DNA from: Gemmatimonadota bacterium
Lineage (GTDB): Bacteria; Gemmatimonadota; Gemmatimonadetes; Longimicrobiales; Gaopeijiaceae
DNA: 46,387 bases
Assembly: GCA_022822445.1 (NCBI GenBank)
Contig: JAJEBR010000059.1
Span: forward strand, 1-46,387
Direction of reading: 5' to 3'
The notes under the pieces are model-generated. The model ran no database searches. It saw only the letters and a program-made list of their open reading frames with translations, and had not been told where the DNA came from. Made by a program: the position numbers and the translations under genes. Below, piece after piece: positions 38,209 to 45,852 of this stretch. Numbering within the stretch: the first letter of the stretch is position 1; each line of letters opens with the position of its first letter.

Positions 38209-40571
38209 AGCGGAGGGTCGTCGCCGGAGCAGTGGCCGCGAAGGCTGCGTTTCTCGTCGTGACGGCGGCGCCCGGGACCGCCCAGACCCCGGCGGCACAC
38301 GCCAGGTTCGCCGAGGATGCGTTCCTGGATCCGGCGGCGCGCGAACTCTTCACCGCCGCATTCGACGGATGGGGCAACCTGGCGGAGAGCGTCGAGCGGT
38401 ACACCGCCCGGATCGACAAGCGGGTGGCGGTGGCTCTGCGCGCGCTGCGGAAGGACCGGACGCTGTACCACAGCGAGACCGCGGTGCGCGCGTTCTGGGA
38501 GCGGAATCGCCGCCCGGTCGTTCAGGTCCTCGGCGCGCGGGCCCGCTACCCCGGCCGAGACCTGGCGCTCGGCGGGAATAGCCTCGCCTGGCTCGAGGAG
38601 ATCCCGTTCGACGCGCCGTTCGTACCCGGGGGGGACCAGCTTTTCGTCGGCCTGGAGCACGGCGCGACGGCCTTCATGCCCACGGAGGACGACTTCCTGC
38701 TGAAGCATCCGCTGGGTGAGGGAGCCGACACCCTCTACCGCTACCGGAGCGGCGACACCACCACGGTCTCCCTCCCCGACGGACGCCGGCTGGACGCGGT
38801 GAAGCTCGACGTGCTCCCCCGGAAGGCGAGCCCGCACCTGATCAGCGGAACCCTCTGGGTCGATCCGGCCAGCGGAGCCCTGGTACGGGGCGTCTTCGGA
38901 GTGAAGCGGCGTCTGGATGTGGCTCGGGACATCCCCGGGTTCCGCGAGGAGGTGGCCGATGACATCGGGTATCGCCTGATCCCGGGTTTTCTGAAGCCGT
39001 TGGCCGCCGAAATGCGGCTGGTGGCCGTAAGCTATTCCCTGTGGGATTTCAACGTCTGGCTTCCGCGGACGGCCCGCTACGAAGGCGAAGTGGCGCTGGG
39101 GATGGTGAAGGTGCCCGTCTCCGTGGAGGTCGCCTACCGCATGGAGTCCGTTACGCTGAAGGACGAGTTGGAGGCGCAGGCGACGGCGGGGGCGCCCGGG
39201 GGCGAGTCCCTCCAGGAAGTCCACTTCGAGACCGAGGCCGAGGCGATGGCCTTCATCGCGCAACTGCTTTCGGAAGACGGTGATTTCACCTACCGGCCCG
39301 TCTCCACCGAGACGCTGCGGGCGCAGACGGCTCCGGCCGCCGGCGGTCGTCCCTTCGCGGCGGCGGGCCGCCGGTGGAGCCGCTGGATCACGCCTGACGA
39401 CCCCGGCCTCCTGGAAGAGAGCCCGCACCTTCCTCCCCCGATCTGGGAAGACGCACCGGGATTCCCCACGGAAGCCGAGATGGAAGAGTACCTGCGGGTT
39501 CTGGCGCGCATTCCCGTGCCACCGGTGAAAGAGGACTTGTGGGATTGGAGCTGGGGGTGGGGCGCGCAGGACATGCTTCGCTACAACCGGGTCGAGGGGC
39601 TGGCCGTGGGCGGGCGCTTCGGTCTGGCGTTGCACGGATCGTACAGCCTAGGGGCCTCGGGGCACTTCGGCTTCGCAGACCTGAAGCCGAAGGCAAGGCT
39701 GGATCTGGAGCGCGCGACCGTGCTCCGCCGTCTCGGACTCGGCGCCTACCACGAGCTGCGCGCCAGCGATCTCGAGAGCGGATACCTGGGCTTCGGCAAC
39801 TCGCTCGACGCGTTTCTCTTCGGTCGTGACAACGGAGAGTACTTCGGCGTGACCGGGGCCGACCTGACCTGGCGTCCCCCGGTCACGGCTCGTCAGTCCT
39901 TCTCGCTGCGGGCCTACGCCGAGCGGCAGTGGCCCGCGTCGAACCACGCCAGCTTCGCGCTCTTCCGCGCCCTTGACCGCGACTGGGACTTCCGGCCCAA
40001 CCTCGCTGCCGACGAGGTCGAGGAGGCGGGCGGCGAACTGCGTGTCTCTCCATGGTGGGGCAAGGATTCCGAGCGGGCCGAGTTCGGGATCGAGCTCTTC
40101 GGCCGGAGCGCGGTCTGGCGGCGGGTGGGCGAAGAAGTGCGGGAAGACTACAGCCAGGCCAGCGCTACCGTGACGACGATCATACCGGTTCGCGGCAGCG
40201 GATGGCGGCGGACGCGGCTCGCCTTCGAAGCGGGCGGCGGATACACCTGGGGACGGGCGCCGGTACAGCGTTCATGGTTCCTGGGGGGGCCGGGGAGTCT
40301 CCGCGGCTATCCCGCCTCGACCATCTCCGGTCTGTCCTTCCTGAGGGGCCGCGTCGAGTTTGCGCGAACCTTCGAGGGATTCGGGGGAAGCCTGTTCGGA
40401 GACGCCGGCTGGGCGGGCCCGGCAAGCGAATTCGACTACGGCGACATGCTCTACGGGATCGGTGCCGGCGTGACCATCGTGGACGGCGTCGTCCGCATGG
40501 ATCTGTCGCGCGGGCTGAAGGGGCCCAGGAAGGGTTTCCGTTTCGAGCTATACCTGAACGCGATCCTGTAG
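38205..40571 (+). CDS. B2: paralogue of B1, outer-membrane Omp85-like barrel
   Basis: 788 residues from ATG at 38205, overlapping the A2 stop by 4 nt (ATGA). Signal: VVAGAVAAKAAFLVVTAAPGTAQ. The N-terminal part again has DAFLDPAARELFTAAFDGW, YTARIDKRVAVALRA, TLYHSETAVRAFWERNRRP, DTLYRYRSGDTTTVSLPDG and ISGTLWVDPASGALVRG. The middle has SYSLWDFNVWLPRTARYEGE. The barrel ends SWFLGGPGSLRGYPAS, SFLRGRVEFARTF, LFGDAGWAG and LYLNAIL. Its strand content and RGY motif match B1 and B3. The terminal residue is Leu rather than the Phe/Trp usual for BAM substrates. The B2 linker around residues 325-400 is longer and Ala/Gly-rich. Confidence 0.78.
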   Translation: MKRRVVAGAVAAKAAFLVVTAAPGTAQTPAAHARFAEDAFLDPAARELFTAAFDGWGNLAESVERYTARIDKRVAVALRALRKDRTLYHSETAVRAFWERNRRPVVQVLGARARYPGRDLALGGNSLAWLEEIPFDAPFVPGGDQLFVGLEHGATAFMPTEDDFLLKHPLGEGADTLYRYRSGDTTTVSLPDGRRLDAVKLDVLPRKASPHLISGTLWVDPASGALVRGVFGVKRRLDVARDIPGFREEVADDIGYRLIPGFLKPLAAEMRLVAVSYSLWDFNVWLPRTARYEGEVALGMVKVPVSVEVAYRMESVTLKDELEAQATAGAPGGESLQEVHFETEAEAMAFIAQLLSEDGDFTYRPVSTETLRAQTAPAAGGRPFAAAGRRWSRWITPDDPGLLEESPHLPPPIWEDAPGFPTEAEMEEYLRVLARIPVPPVKEDLWDWSWGWGAQDMLRYNRVEGLAVGGRFGLALHGSYSLGASGHFGFADLKPKARLDLERATVLRRLGLGAYHELRASDLESGYLGFGNSLDAFLFGRDNGEYFGVTGADLTWRPPVTARQSFSLRAYAERQWPASNHASFALFRALDRDWDFRPNLAADEVEEAGGELRVSPWWGKDSERAEFGIELFGRSAVWRRVGEEVREDYSQASATVTTIIPVRGSGWRRTRLAFEAGGGYTWGRAPVQRSWFLGGPGSLRGYPASTISGLSFLRGRVEFARTFEGFGGSLFGDAGWAGPASEFDYGDMLYGIGAGVTIVDGVVRMDLSRGLKGPRKGFRFELYLNAIL

Positions 40572-40575
40572 GAGC

Positions 40576-42942
40576 GTGACTACATTCGTGCGCGTGGACG
40601 GACCAGGCAGCGTGAGACCCGGGATCCTCGCGGCGGTCGCTGCGGTGGCGCTTTTCCTCTCGGCGGCGGGCGCCGGCGCCAACGCGCAAGCCCCGCCGGA
40701 GCGGGCCCGGTTCGCGGACGACGCCTTTCTGGATCCGGCCGCGCGGGAACTCTTCATCAAGGCGTTCGCAGGGTGGGGCGAGCTCGGTGACAACCTCCAG
40801 GCCTACACGGCACGCATCGACCAGCGCATCGCGGCGGCCCTGCGCACGCCGCTGAAGGACCGGGTGATCTACCACGGCGAGGTTGCGGTGCGTGCATTCT
40901 GGGAGCGGGACCGGCTCCCGGTCGTCCAACTTCTCGGCTCCCGGGCGCGCTATCCCGGGCGGGGCCTCTTCCTGCGGGAGGCGCAGCTGGGATGGCTTGA
41001 GGAAATCCCCTTCGACGGGCCCTTCGTGCCGGGGAGCGACCGGCTCTTCATCGGCACCGGCGAAGGCGCGGGGTACTTCATCCCCGCATCGGACGACTAC
41101 CTGGCGCATCCGCTCGGCGAGGGAGCGGATACGATCTACCGTTTCCGGAGCGGGGACACCACCACGATCACCTTTCCCGACGGGCGCCAACAGGCCGCGG
41201 TCCGGCTCGATGTGATCCCCAGGGTGTCGGACCCCCACCTGATCAGCGGGACGCTCTGGATCGATCCGGTGAGCGGTGCGCTGGTGCGGGGCGCCTACCG
41301 TGTCGCCAGGCGGCTGGACATGGCCCGGGAATTCCCGGATGAGATCGGCCGGACGCTCGAGTACCGCCTGGTGCCCGGTCTGCTGAAGCCGCTGACGGTC
41401 GACATCCAGCTGGTCGTGGTGGACTACTCGCTGTGGGAGTTCGAAGTGTGGATGCCGCGAATGGTCCGCTACGAGGGGCAGATTGCCGCGGGAGTCGTGA
41501 AGATACCGATGTCCATCGACTATGTGTACAGGATCGAATCGGTGACGCGGAGTGAGGGCGTGGCGGCGGCGTTGGCGGTCGACGCAGTGGAGAGGCCCGC
41601 GGGCGAGTCCCGCGAGGGAGCGCTGCCCGAGCCCGACGCGGAGCGGATCGCCACGCTCGCGGGGACGCTGTCCCGGGAGGGCGGGATCGAGTACCGACCC
41701 ATATCGAGCGACGAACTCGATCCCGAGCCGGGCCGTGCCGTGGCCTGGATCGCGCCGGTCGACCCGGGCGTGCTCCAGGACAGCCCCCACCTGCCTCCGC
41801 CGATCTGGCAGGATGCGCCGGGGCTCCTGTCGGACGGGGATGTCGACGAGTACTTCGAGCTTCTCGCCGGGATTCCGGAAGCTCCGGTGGGCGCCTTCGT
41901 CGCGGACTTCAATGTCGGTTGGGAACGGCCGGATCTGCTTCGCTACAACCGGGTCGAGGGAGCCGCCGTGGGCGGGCGGTTCGTGTGGACGATGCATGGG
42001 ACCTACAGTCTGGATGCCACGGGGTTCTTCGGTTTCGCGGACCGGAGTCCCAAGGTGCGGCTGGACCTGGAACGGATGACCGTGCTCCGCCGGGTGAGGC
42101 TGGGCGCCTACAGCGAACTTCGTCCGACCGACACCGGGAGCGGATACCTCGGCCCGGGCAATTCGCTCGACGCGCTCCTCTTCGGGCGGGACAGCGGCGA
42201 GTACTTCGGCGTCACCGGGGCGGATCTCACCTGGGGCCCTTCCACCACCGCGCGGCAGTCCTTCCTCGTGCGTGCCTACGCGGAGCGCCAGAGACCCGTC
42301 ACATCCAACACCGGTTTCGCGCTCGTTCGAGCCTTCGACGAGGAATGGGACTTCCGGCCCAACCTCGCGGCCGCCGAGGTCGAGGAGGCCGGTGGCGAGC
42401 TGCGCCTGTCGCCCTGGTGGGGCGAGGATTCGGAGCGGGCCGAGTTCGGCGTCGACGTCTTCGGGCGAACCGCGATGTGGCGGCATGCCGGAGATGAGGG
42501 CGATGAAGGCCGCCAGGGGTACGCGCAGGCCAGCGCAACCGTGACGGCGATCGTCCCGCTGTGGGCGAGCGGATGGCAGCGGGTGCGTCTCGGCGTCGAG
42601 GCCGGCGGCGGCCACACCTGGGGCGAGGCTCCGGTCCAGCGCTCGTGGTTCCTGGGAGGTCCAGGCACTCTGCGTGGCTATCCCGCCTCGGAGATGTCGG
42701 GGCTCTCGTTCCTGAGGGGCCGGGCAGAGCTGTCGGGGACCTTCGAATGGTTGGGCGCGAGCCTGTTCACCGACGCGGGGTGGGCGGGTCCGGCCGGCAA
42801 CTTCGAGTCCGACGACATCCTGCACGGGGTCGGCGTGGGCCTGAGCCTGCTCGACGGGGTGATGCGTCTCGATCTATCGCGGGGGATCGGCGGGACGGCG
42901 AGAGGCATTCGCATCGAAGCGTATTTCGACGCGATTCTGTAG
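40576..42942 (+). CDS. B3: third Omp85-like barrel paralogue, without its own A gene
   Basis: 788 residues if GTG at 40576 is used, 4 nt after the B2 stop. In-frame GTGs at 40588, 40594 and 40612 are alternatives; the GGAG that overlaps the B2 stop is too close to the first and a little far for the second, so the start is uncertain. The signal peptide is GILAAVAAVALFLSAAGAGANAQ. The body repeats the B pattern: DAFLDPAARELFIKAF, YTARIDQRIAAALRTPLKDR, GADTIYRFRSGDTTTI, DYSLWEFEVWMPRMVRYEGQ and RYNRVEGAAVGG. The barrel has SWFLGGPGTLRGYPAS, SFLRGRAEL, SLFTDAGWAG and a C-terminus AYFDAIL. The A partner gene seen before B1 and B2 is missing here. Confidence 0.77.
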   Translation: MTTFVRVDGPGSVRPGILAAVAAVALFLSAAGAGANAQAPPERARFADDAFLDPAARELFIKAFAGWGELGDNLQAYTARIDQRIAAALRTPLKDRVIYHGEVAVRAFWERDRLPVVQLLGSRARYPGRGLFLREAQLGWLEEIPFDGPFVPGSDRLFIGTGEGAGYFIPASDDYLAHPLGEGADTIYRFRSGDTTTITFPDGRQQAAVRLDVIPRVSDPHLISGTLWIDPVSGALVRGAYRVARRLDMAREFPDEIGRTLEYRLVPGLLKPLTVDIQLVVVDYSLWEFEVWMPRMVRYEGQIAAGVVKIPMSIDYVYRIESVTRSEGVAAALAVDAVERPAGESREGALPEPDAERIATLAGTLSREGGIEYRPISSDELDPEPGRAVAWIAPVDPGVLQDSPHLPPPIWQDAPGLLSDGDVDEYFELLAGIPEAPVGAFVADFNVGWERPDLLRYNRVEGAAVGGRFVWTMHGTYSLDATGFFGFADRSPKVRLDLERMTVLRRVRLGAYSELRPTDTGSGYLGPGNSLDALLFGRDSGEYFGVTGADLTWGPSTTARQSFLVRAYAERQRPVTSNTGFALVRAFDEEWDFRPNLAAAEVEEAGGELRLSPWWGEDSERAEFGVDVFGRTAMWRHAGDEGDEGRQGYAQASATVTAIVPLWASGWQRVRLGVEAGGGHTWGEAPVQRSWFLGGPGTLRGYPASEMSGLSFLRGRAELSGTFEWLGASLFTDAGWAGPAGNFESDDILHGVGVGLSLLDGVMRLDLSRGIGGTARGIRIEAYFDAIL

Positions 42943-43312
42943 CCCGTGCCCAATCCCCCGTCGCACCGAGGGCGGCGAGGCGCCGGGCTGGCAGGGCGCA
43001 GTTCGCGCGAATCACGGCAGGACATCATCTAAAGTCAACTGGGACTGCACGATCTGCGCTTCCTGCCGCCGTACGGGACCCTGCTGGACCGTGCCGTGAA
43101 AGCGGGAAACCCACATTTGAATGGCGGGACTCCCGACCGCGCCGCGTCTTCGCCGAAGGTCCCGGAAGCCGACATCGTTCACGTCCCCCCCAAAGGCCTG
43201 GTCGCCCGAAGCTCATCAACGGACCGATCTGCCGCAGCGCCGCTACTCACCGTTACTTGACCACCCTAGAGGATGGGGGCCGAGCGCGCGGGCTGCCCCG
43301 GCCACGCGCAGA
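42943..43312. other. 370-bp gap after the A/B array
   Basis: No gene is supported. The first part holds the short motif at 42982-42999 and the 63-bp repeat copy B. A GCGCC...GGCGC hairpin around 42980-43000 may help end transcription of the array. Confidence 0.4.
43006..43068 (-). repeat. 63-bp dispersed repeat, copy B
   Basis: Read on the minus strand it starts CGGCAGGAAGCGCAGATCG and closes near TCCTGCCG, matching copy A (1621-1683) with 10 differences in 63. It lies in the opposite orientation to copy A. One minus-strand frame through it reads RRQEAQIVQSQLTLDDVLP and stop; the same frame in copy A is broken by a stop, so this could be a decayed coding end or chance. Confidence 0.6.
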
Positions 43313-43807
43313 CTACGCTCCGGGGTTCGCGTGAACAACCCCGACCACGACGCCCATGATGATCCCGCTCCAGTGGCTGATCCCATCTGCGATCACGGGA
43401 AGGGCTTCCTGCAGGATCGCCACTGCGGTTCCCGCAGCCGCTCCCACCGCGATTGCCCGCAACATGGCGACACGGGCTTCCGCTCTCGCAACCTTCTTTC
43501 GCAGAGAGGGTTCCGACTCCCATAGAATCGCCTTGTCCGGGCTCTCGGCCCAGGCCACCGAAACGGTGCTGGAGAGAGGTGTTTCTTCGGTGGACACGAG
43601 TTCACCCAGCTTCTTGCCTGGGGGCACCTTCCGCTCTTTGTTCACCGGAATGAAGCTGAGCGCGGTGAACATCGTGCCAGCCGGGTATCGGCGAACACCA
43701 TCGGGCGTCTGCAACCGAACGGGGGCCTCGGTGATGATGTAACGCTTCGGCGGTACGCTTCCCTTCTCGTATTCGTTCTTGGTCTGCGATTCGACGATGT
43801 CCTTCAC
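43313..43807 (-). CDS. Small predicted membrane protein of unknown function
   Basis: 164 residues from GTG at 43807, with AAGGAG 9 nt upstream. The first ~60 residues are soluble and beta-like (YIITEAPVRLQTPDGVRRYPAGTMFTALSFIPV), followed by a Ser/Thr-rich segment and a basic amphipathic stretch (LRKKVARAEARVAMLRAIA). The C-terminus has two hydrophobic stretches, AIAVGAAAGTAVAILQEAL and GIIMGVVVGVVHA, which could be membrane helices. No family recognised. Codon use is less GC-skewed than in the housekeeping block, in keeping with an accessory gene. Confidence 0.6.
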   Translation of the reverse strand: MKDIVESQTKNEYEKGSVPPKRYIITEAPVRLQTPDGVRRYPAGTMFTALSFIPVNKERKVPPGKKLGELVSTEETPLSSTVSVAWAESPDKAILWESEPSLRKKVARAEARVAMLRAIAVGAAAGTAVAILQEALPVIADGISHWSGIIMGVVVGVVHANPGA

Positions 43808-43958
43808 GTCACGTCACTCCTTCCGACGGTGTGGCAAGAACAGTTCTGAGGTCTCCTGAAAATCTAACCCGACAGGGCGACTGTTTTCGGGAAGTAGGCA
43901 CATGGGGTTCGCAGAGCCTTCCAGCTTTGCGGCTCGGCGCCGCCGCCGCTAGCGGTGC

Positions 43959-43975
43959 GTAACGCTATGCGCTAC
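43959..43975. promoter_or_regulatory. Putative HigA operator
   Basis: GTAACG-CTATG-CGCTAC is an inverted repeat (one mismatch) ending 9 bases before the toxin start, where an XRE-type antitoxin normally binds to repress its operon. Not proven. Confidence 0.4.
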
Positions 43976-43984
43976 AGTTGATCG

Positions 43985-44257
43985 ATGAAGGTCCGACACA
44001 AGGGTCTACGGGCGCTCCATGAGCGGGATGAGCGGGCTCGGCTCCCGGCGAATCTGGTGCCGCGGCTTCGGCGCATCCTGTTCCGGCTGCAGGAAGCGAC
44101 GCATCCGAGAAGCGCGGATGCGCCCGGTTTCCGTCTGCATCCGCTGAAGGGAGACCGGGCAGGCCAATGGAGCGTGCGCGTGTCGGGCAACTGGCGCGTG
44201 GTGTTCCGCTTCGAGGACGGCGAGGCCGTCGACGTGGATCTGGTAGATTACCACTGA
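43985..44257 (+). CDS. higB: HigB/RelE-family toxin
   Basis: 90 residues, normal size. The sequence follows the HigB-1 (plasmid-killer) pattern: basic start VRHKGLRALHERDERARL, then VPRLRRILFRLQEATHPRSADAPGFRLHPLKGDRAGQWSVRVSGNWRVVFRFEDGEAVDVDLVDYH. These toxins cut mRNA at the ribosome. The late Arg in WSVRVSGNWRVVF and the closing DVDLVDYH are the family hallmarks. The toxin comes first, antitoxin second, as in higBA, with AAGGAGG in the 18-nt gap for the antitoxin. Confidence 0.9.
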   Translation: MKVRHKGLRALHERDERARLPANLVPRLRRILFRLQEATHPRSADAPGFRLHPLKGDRAGQWSVRVSGNWRVVFRFEDGEAVDVDLVDYH

Positions 44258-44275
44258 AGGGAAGGAGGACAGCTC

Positions 44276-44596
44276 ATGAACGGCACAGGCGGCGAGCGCG
44301 TGGGTGCGATGGTGAATCCCCCGCACTTGGGCGAACTGATCCGTGAGAGTATGGACGAGGTCGGATGGAACGTGACCGAGACGGCGGCGCACCTGCGGTG
44401 CGAGCGGGGAACCCTGTCGCGACTGCTGAACGGCAAGGCTGGCGTCTCGGCAAACATGGCGCTCGCGTTGGAAGCCCTCGGTTGGGGTACCGCCGATCAC
44501 TGGATGCGGATGCAGGCGAGCTATGAGCTTGCGCGAGCGCGAAGGGCACGGGGATGGCGGGAGGACATGCGGACGCGCGATGCGGTCCCGCGGTAG
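44276..44596 (+). CDS. higA: HigA-family XRE antitoxin
   Basis: 106 residues from ATG at 44276 (AAGGAGG 7 nt upstream); an internal ATG before VNPPHLGEL is closer to the usual family start. The helix-turn-helix is plain: NPPHLGELIRESMDEVGWNVTETAAHLRCERGTLSRLLNGKAGVSANMALALEALGWGTADHWMRMQASYELARARR. It neutralises HigB and represses the operon. The start of the family (NPPHPGE...LSRLLNG...WL.LQ.AYDL) is matched closely. A type II system of this kind is mobile and fits the accessory character of this end of the window. Confidence 0.92.
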   Translation: MNGTGGERVGAMVNPPHLGELIRESMDEVGWNVTETAAHLRCERGTLSRLLNGKAGVSANMALALEALGWGTADHWMRMQASYELARARRARGWREDMRTRDAVPR

Positions 44597-45105
44597 CGCC
44601 GTGGACCTCGATGGCGTTCCGGTGGTCGCTGCCGATCCGCCTTTGGACGGGGGGCCCGTGACCAGTACGGTGACGGAGTAGCTCCTCCACTAACCGCAGA
44701 AACCAGCGCCCCCGTGGCGCGCCCGCGACCGGGCCGCCGCCACTGGATGACGGACGAGCCCTGCGCGAGGTTTCAAACGCGCAGATCGTGCAGTCCATCG
44801 AATCGAACGAGGACGAACGATCGCTAGAAGCAGCAGCGGACAGGCGACCAAGCGGGGAGCAACCTCCTTTTACCCAGTGCCACCGAGCCCCAGTAGAGGG
44901 ACAGCCGGCCGTCGCAGCGGGCCACAGACCTGCGCCTGTCCAGTGACCTTCACACGGCAGGGAGCATTGGCTGAAGCCCCGCCACCATGGGGTCGCCCCT
45001 TCCATCAGTCCCTTGCGAGAAGGAGGCCATTAGGCGGCGCTGCGAGCGTTGCGCTAGGGACGGAGTGCCATCGCCGTGGACCTAGACCGGCGGGAGGCGC
45101 GCAGC
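44597..45105. other. 509-bp gap with a repeat fragment
   Basis: No gene supported. An 18-bp piece of the 63-bp repeat core lies inside (44779-44796). The rest shows no hairpin, tRNA or coding signal that I can support. Confidence 0.4.
44779..44796 (+). repeat. 18-bp fragment of the 63-bp repeat (copy C)
   Basis: GCGCAGATCGTGCAGTCC is identical to the core of copy B. The inverted ends of the longer copies are absent, so this is a short remnant or a coincidence longer than expected by chance. Confidence 0.4.
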
Positions 45106-45843
45106 TTACCTCGGGGGTTCCGGAACATCCAAGATGATTCGGGTCCAATCTCTGACCGATCCCTCGCGAAGTACTCGAAGAATTCCGTCTCGGCATCGCA
45201 CTTGGGCGTCGGCGAGCAGGGTGACGAGCTCCGTGGTGTCGTAGCCCTTCTTCTTCGCTTCGCCACTGTGTACGGCACTGGAAGCGACACTGTACGCATC
45301 CCGGAGGATCTGCCAGATCCTCCTTCGTTCTGCAGCATCCCTACCCAGCCACCATGCGCCCCGCGTTGCGAGGGAGAAACTGAGTTGGTGATGGACACCC
45401 TCGGGCAACAACAGCGCTTCGAGGGCGATGCGGAGATCGATGAACCTGTCGGTCAGGCTGCTTCGACGCGCCGTCGATCGTTTCCATCGTGCAATCGCCA
45501 TGCGCGTGCGGGCATCGGCACCAGTGACGGCCACGAAGAGCTTGCGAAGCCTGTCGTTCGACACCGTTCGGGTGGCATCATCGTCCAACTCTATTCTGGT
45601 GACACCTTCACTGAATGTTGCGCCTCGGTAGCCGTCCGGCCAATTCAAGCGGACGGGATTGGTGATTGCACCATCACGTGCGATCAGGGACAGTCGCCCG
45701 TAGTCGCTCCAACCGTGTCCCAGTTCGCAATCGGCGTTGCACTCAAGGGACAGGGCACTCCAAAGGTCTTGGAACGTGAAGCCTGGGGGCAACTCGCCCC
45801 TTACTGCATCGCCAAGCGGAAGCCGCCAACGAGTACGAGACAC
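45106..45843 (-). CDS. Apea-like HEPN-domain protein, possibly cut short by the IS element
   Basis: 245 residues if GTG at 45843 is the start, but no ribosome site precedes it and an in-frame stop lies about six codons further up, right where the IS3-type element begins. The C-terminal half has a HEPN look: SLTDRFIDLRIALEALLLPEG, RGAWWLGRDAAERRRIW and YSVASSAVHSGE (an R...H-like end with SAVH). HEPN proteins are often RNases in defence or toxin systems. The N-terminal ~100 residues could be part of an ApeA-type N-terminal domain. Probably truncated at the 5' end; family call is moderate. Confidence 0.55.
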   Translation of the reverse strand: MSRTRWRLPLGDAVRGELPPGFTFQDLWSALSLECNADCELGHGWSDYGRLSLIARDGAITNPVRLNWPDGYRGATFSEGVTRIELDDDATRTVSNDRLRKLFVAVTGADARTRMAIARWKRSTARRSSLTDRFIDLRIALEALLLPEGVHHQLSFSLATRGAWWLGRDAAERRRIWQILRDAYSVASSAVHSGEAKKKGYDTTELVTLLADAQVRCRDGILRVLREGSVRDWTRIILDVPEPPR

Positions 45844-45852
45844 ATGTGTTAT

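Noticed and set aside
42561-43334. Plus-strand frame extending past the B3 stop into the gap
   Set aside because: It is an out-of-frame shadow of B3 followed by repeat DNA; Arg/Gly-rich and without a start site.
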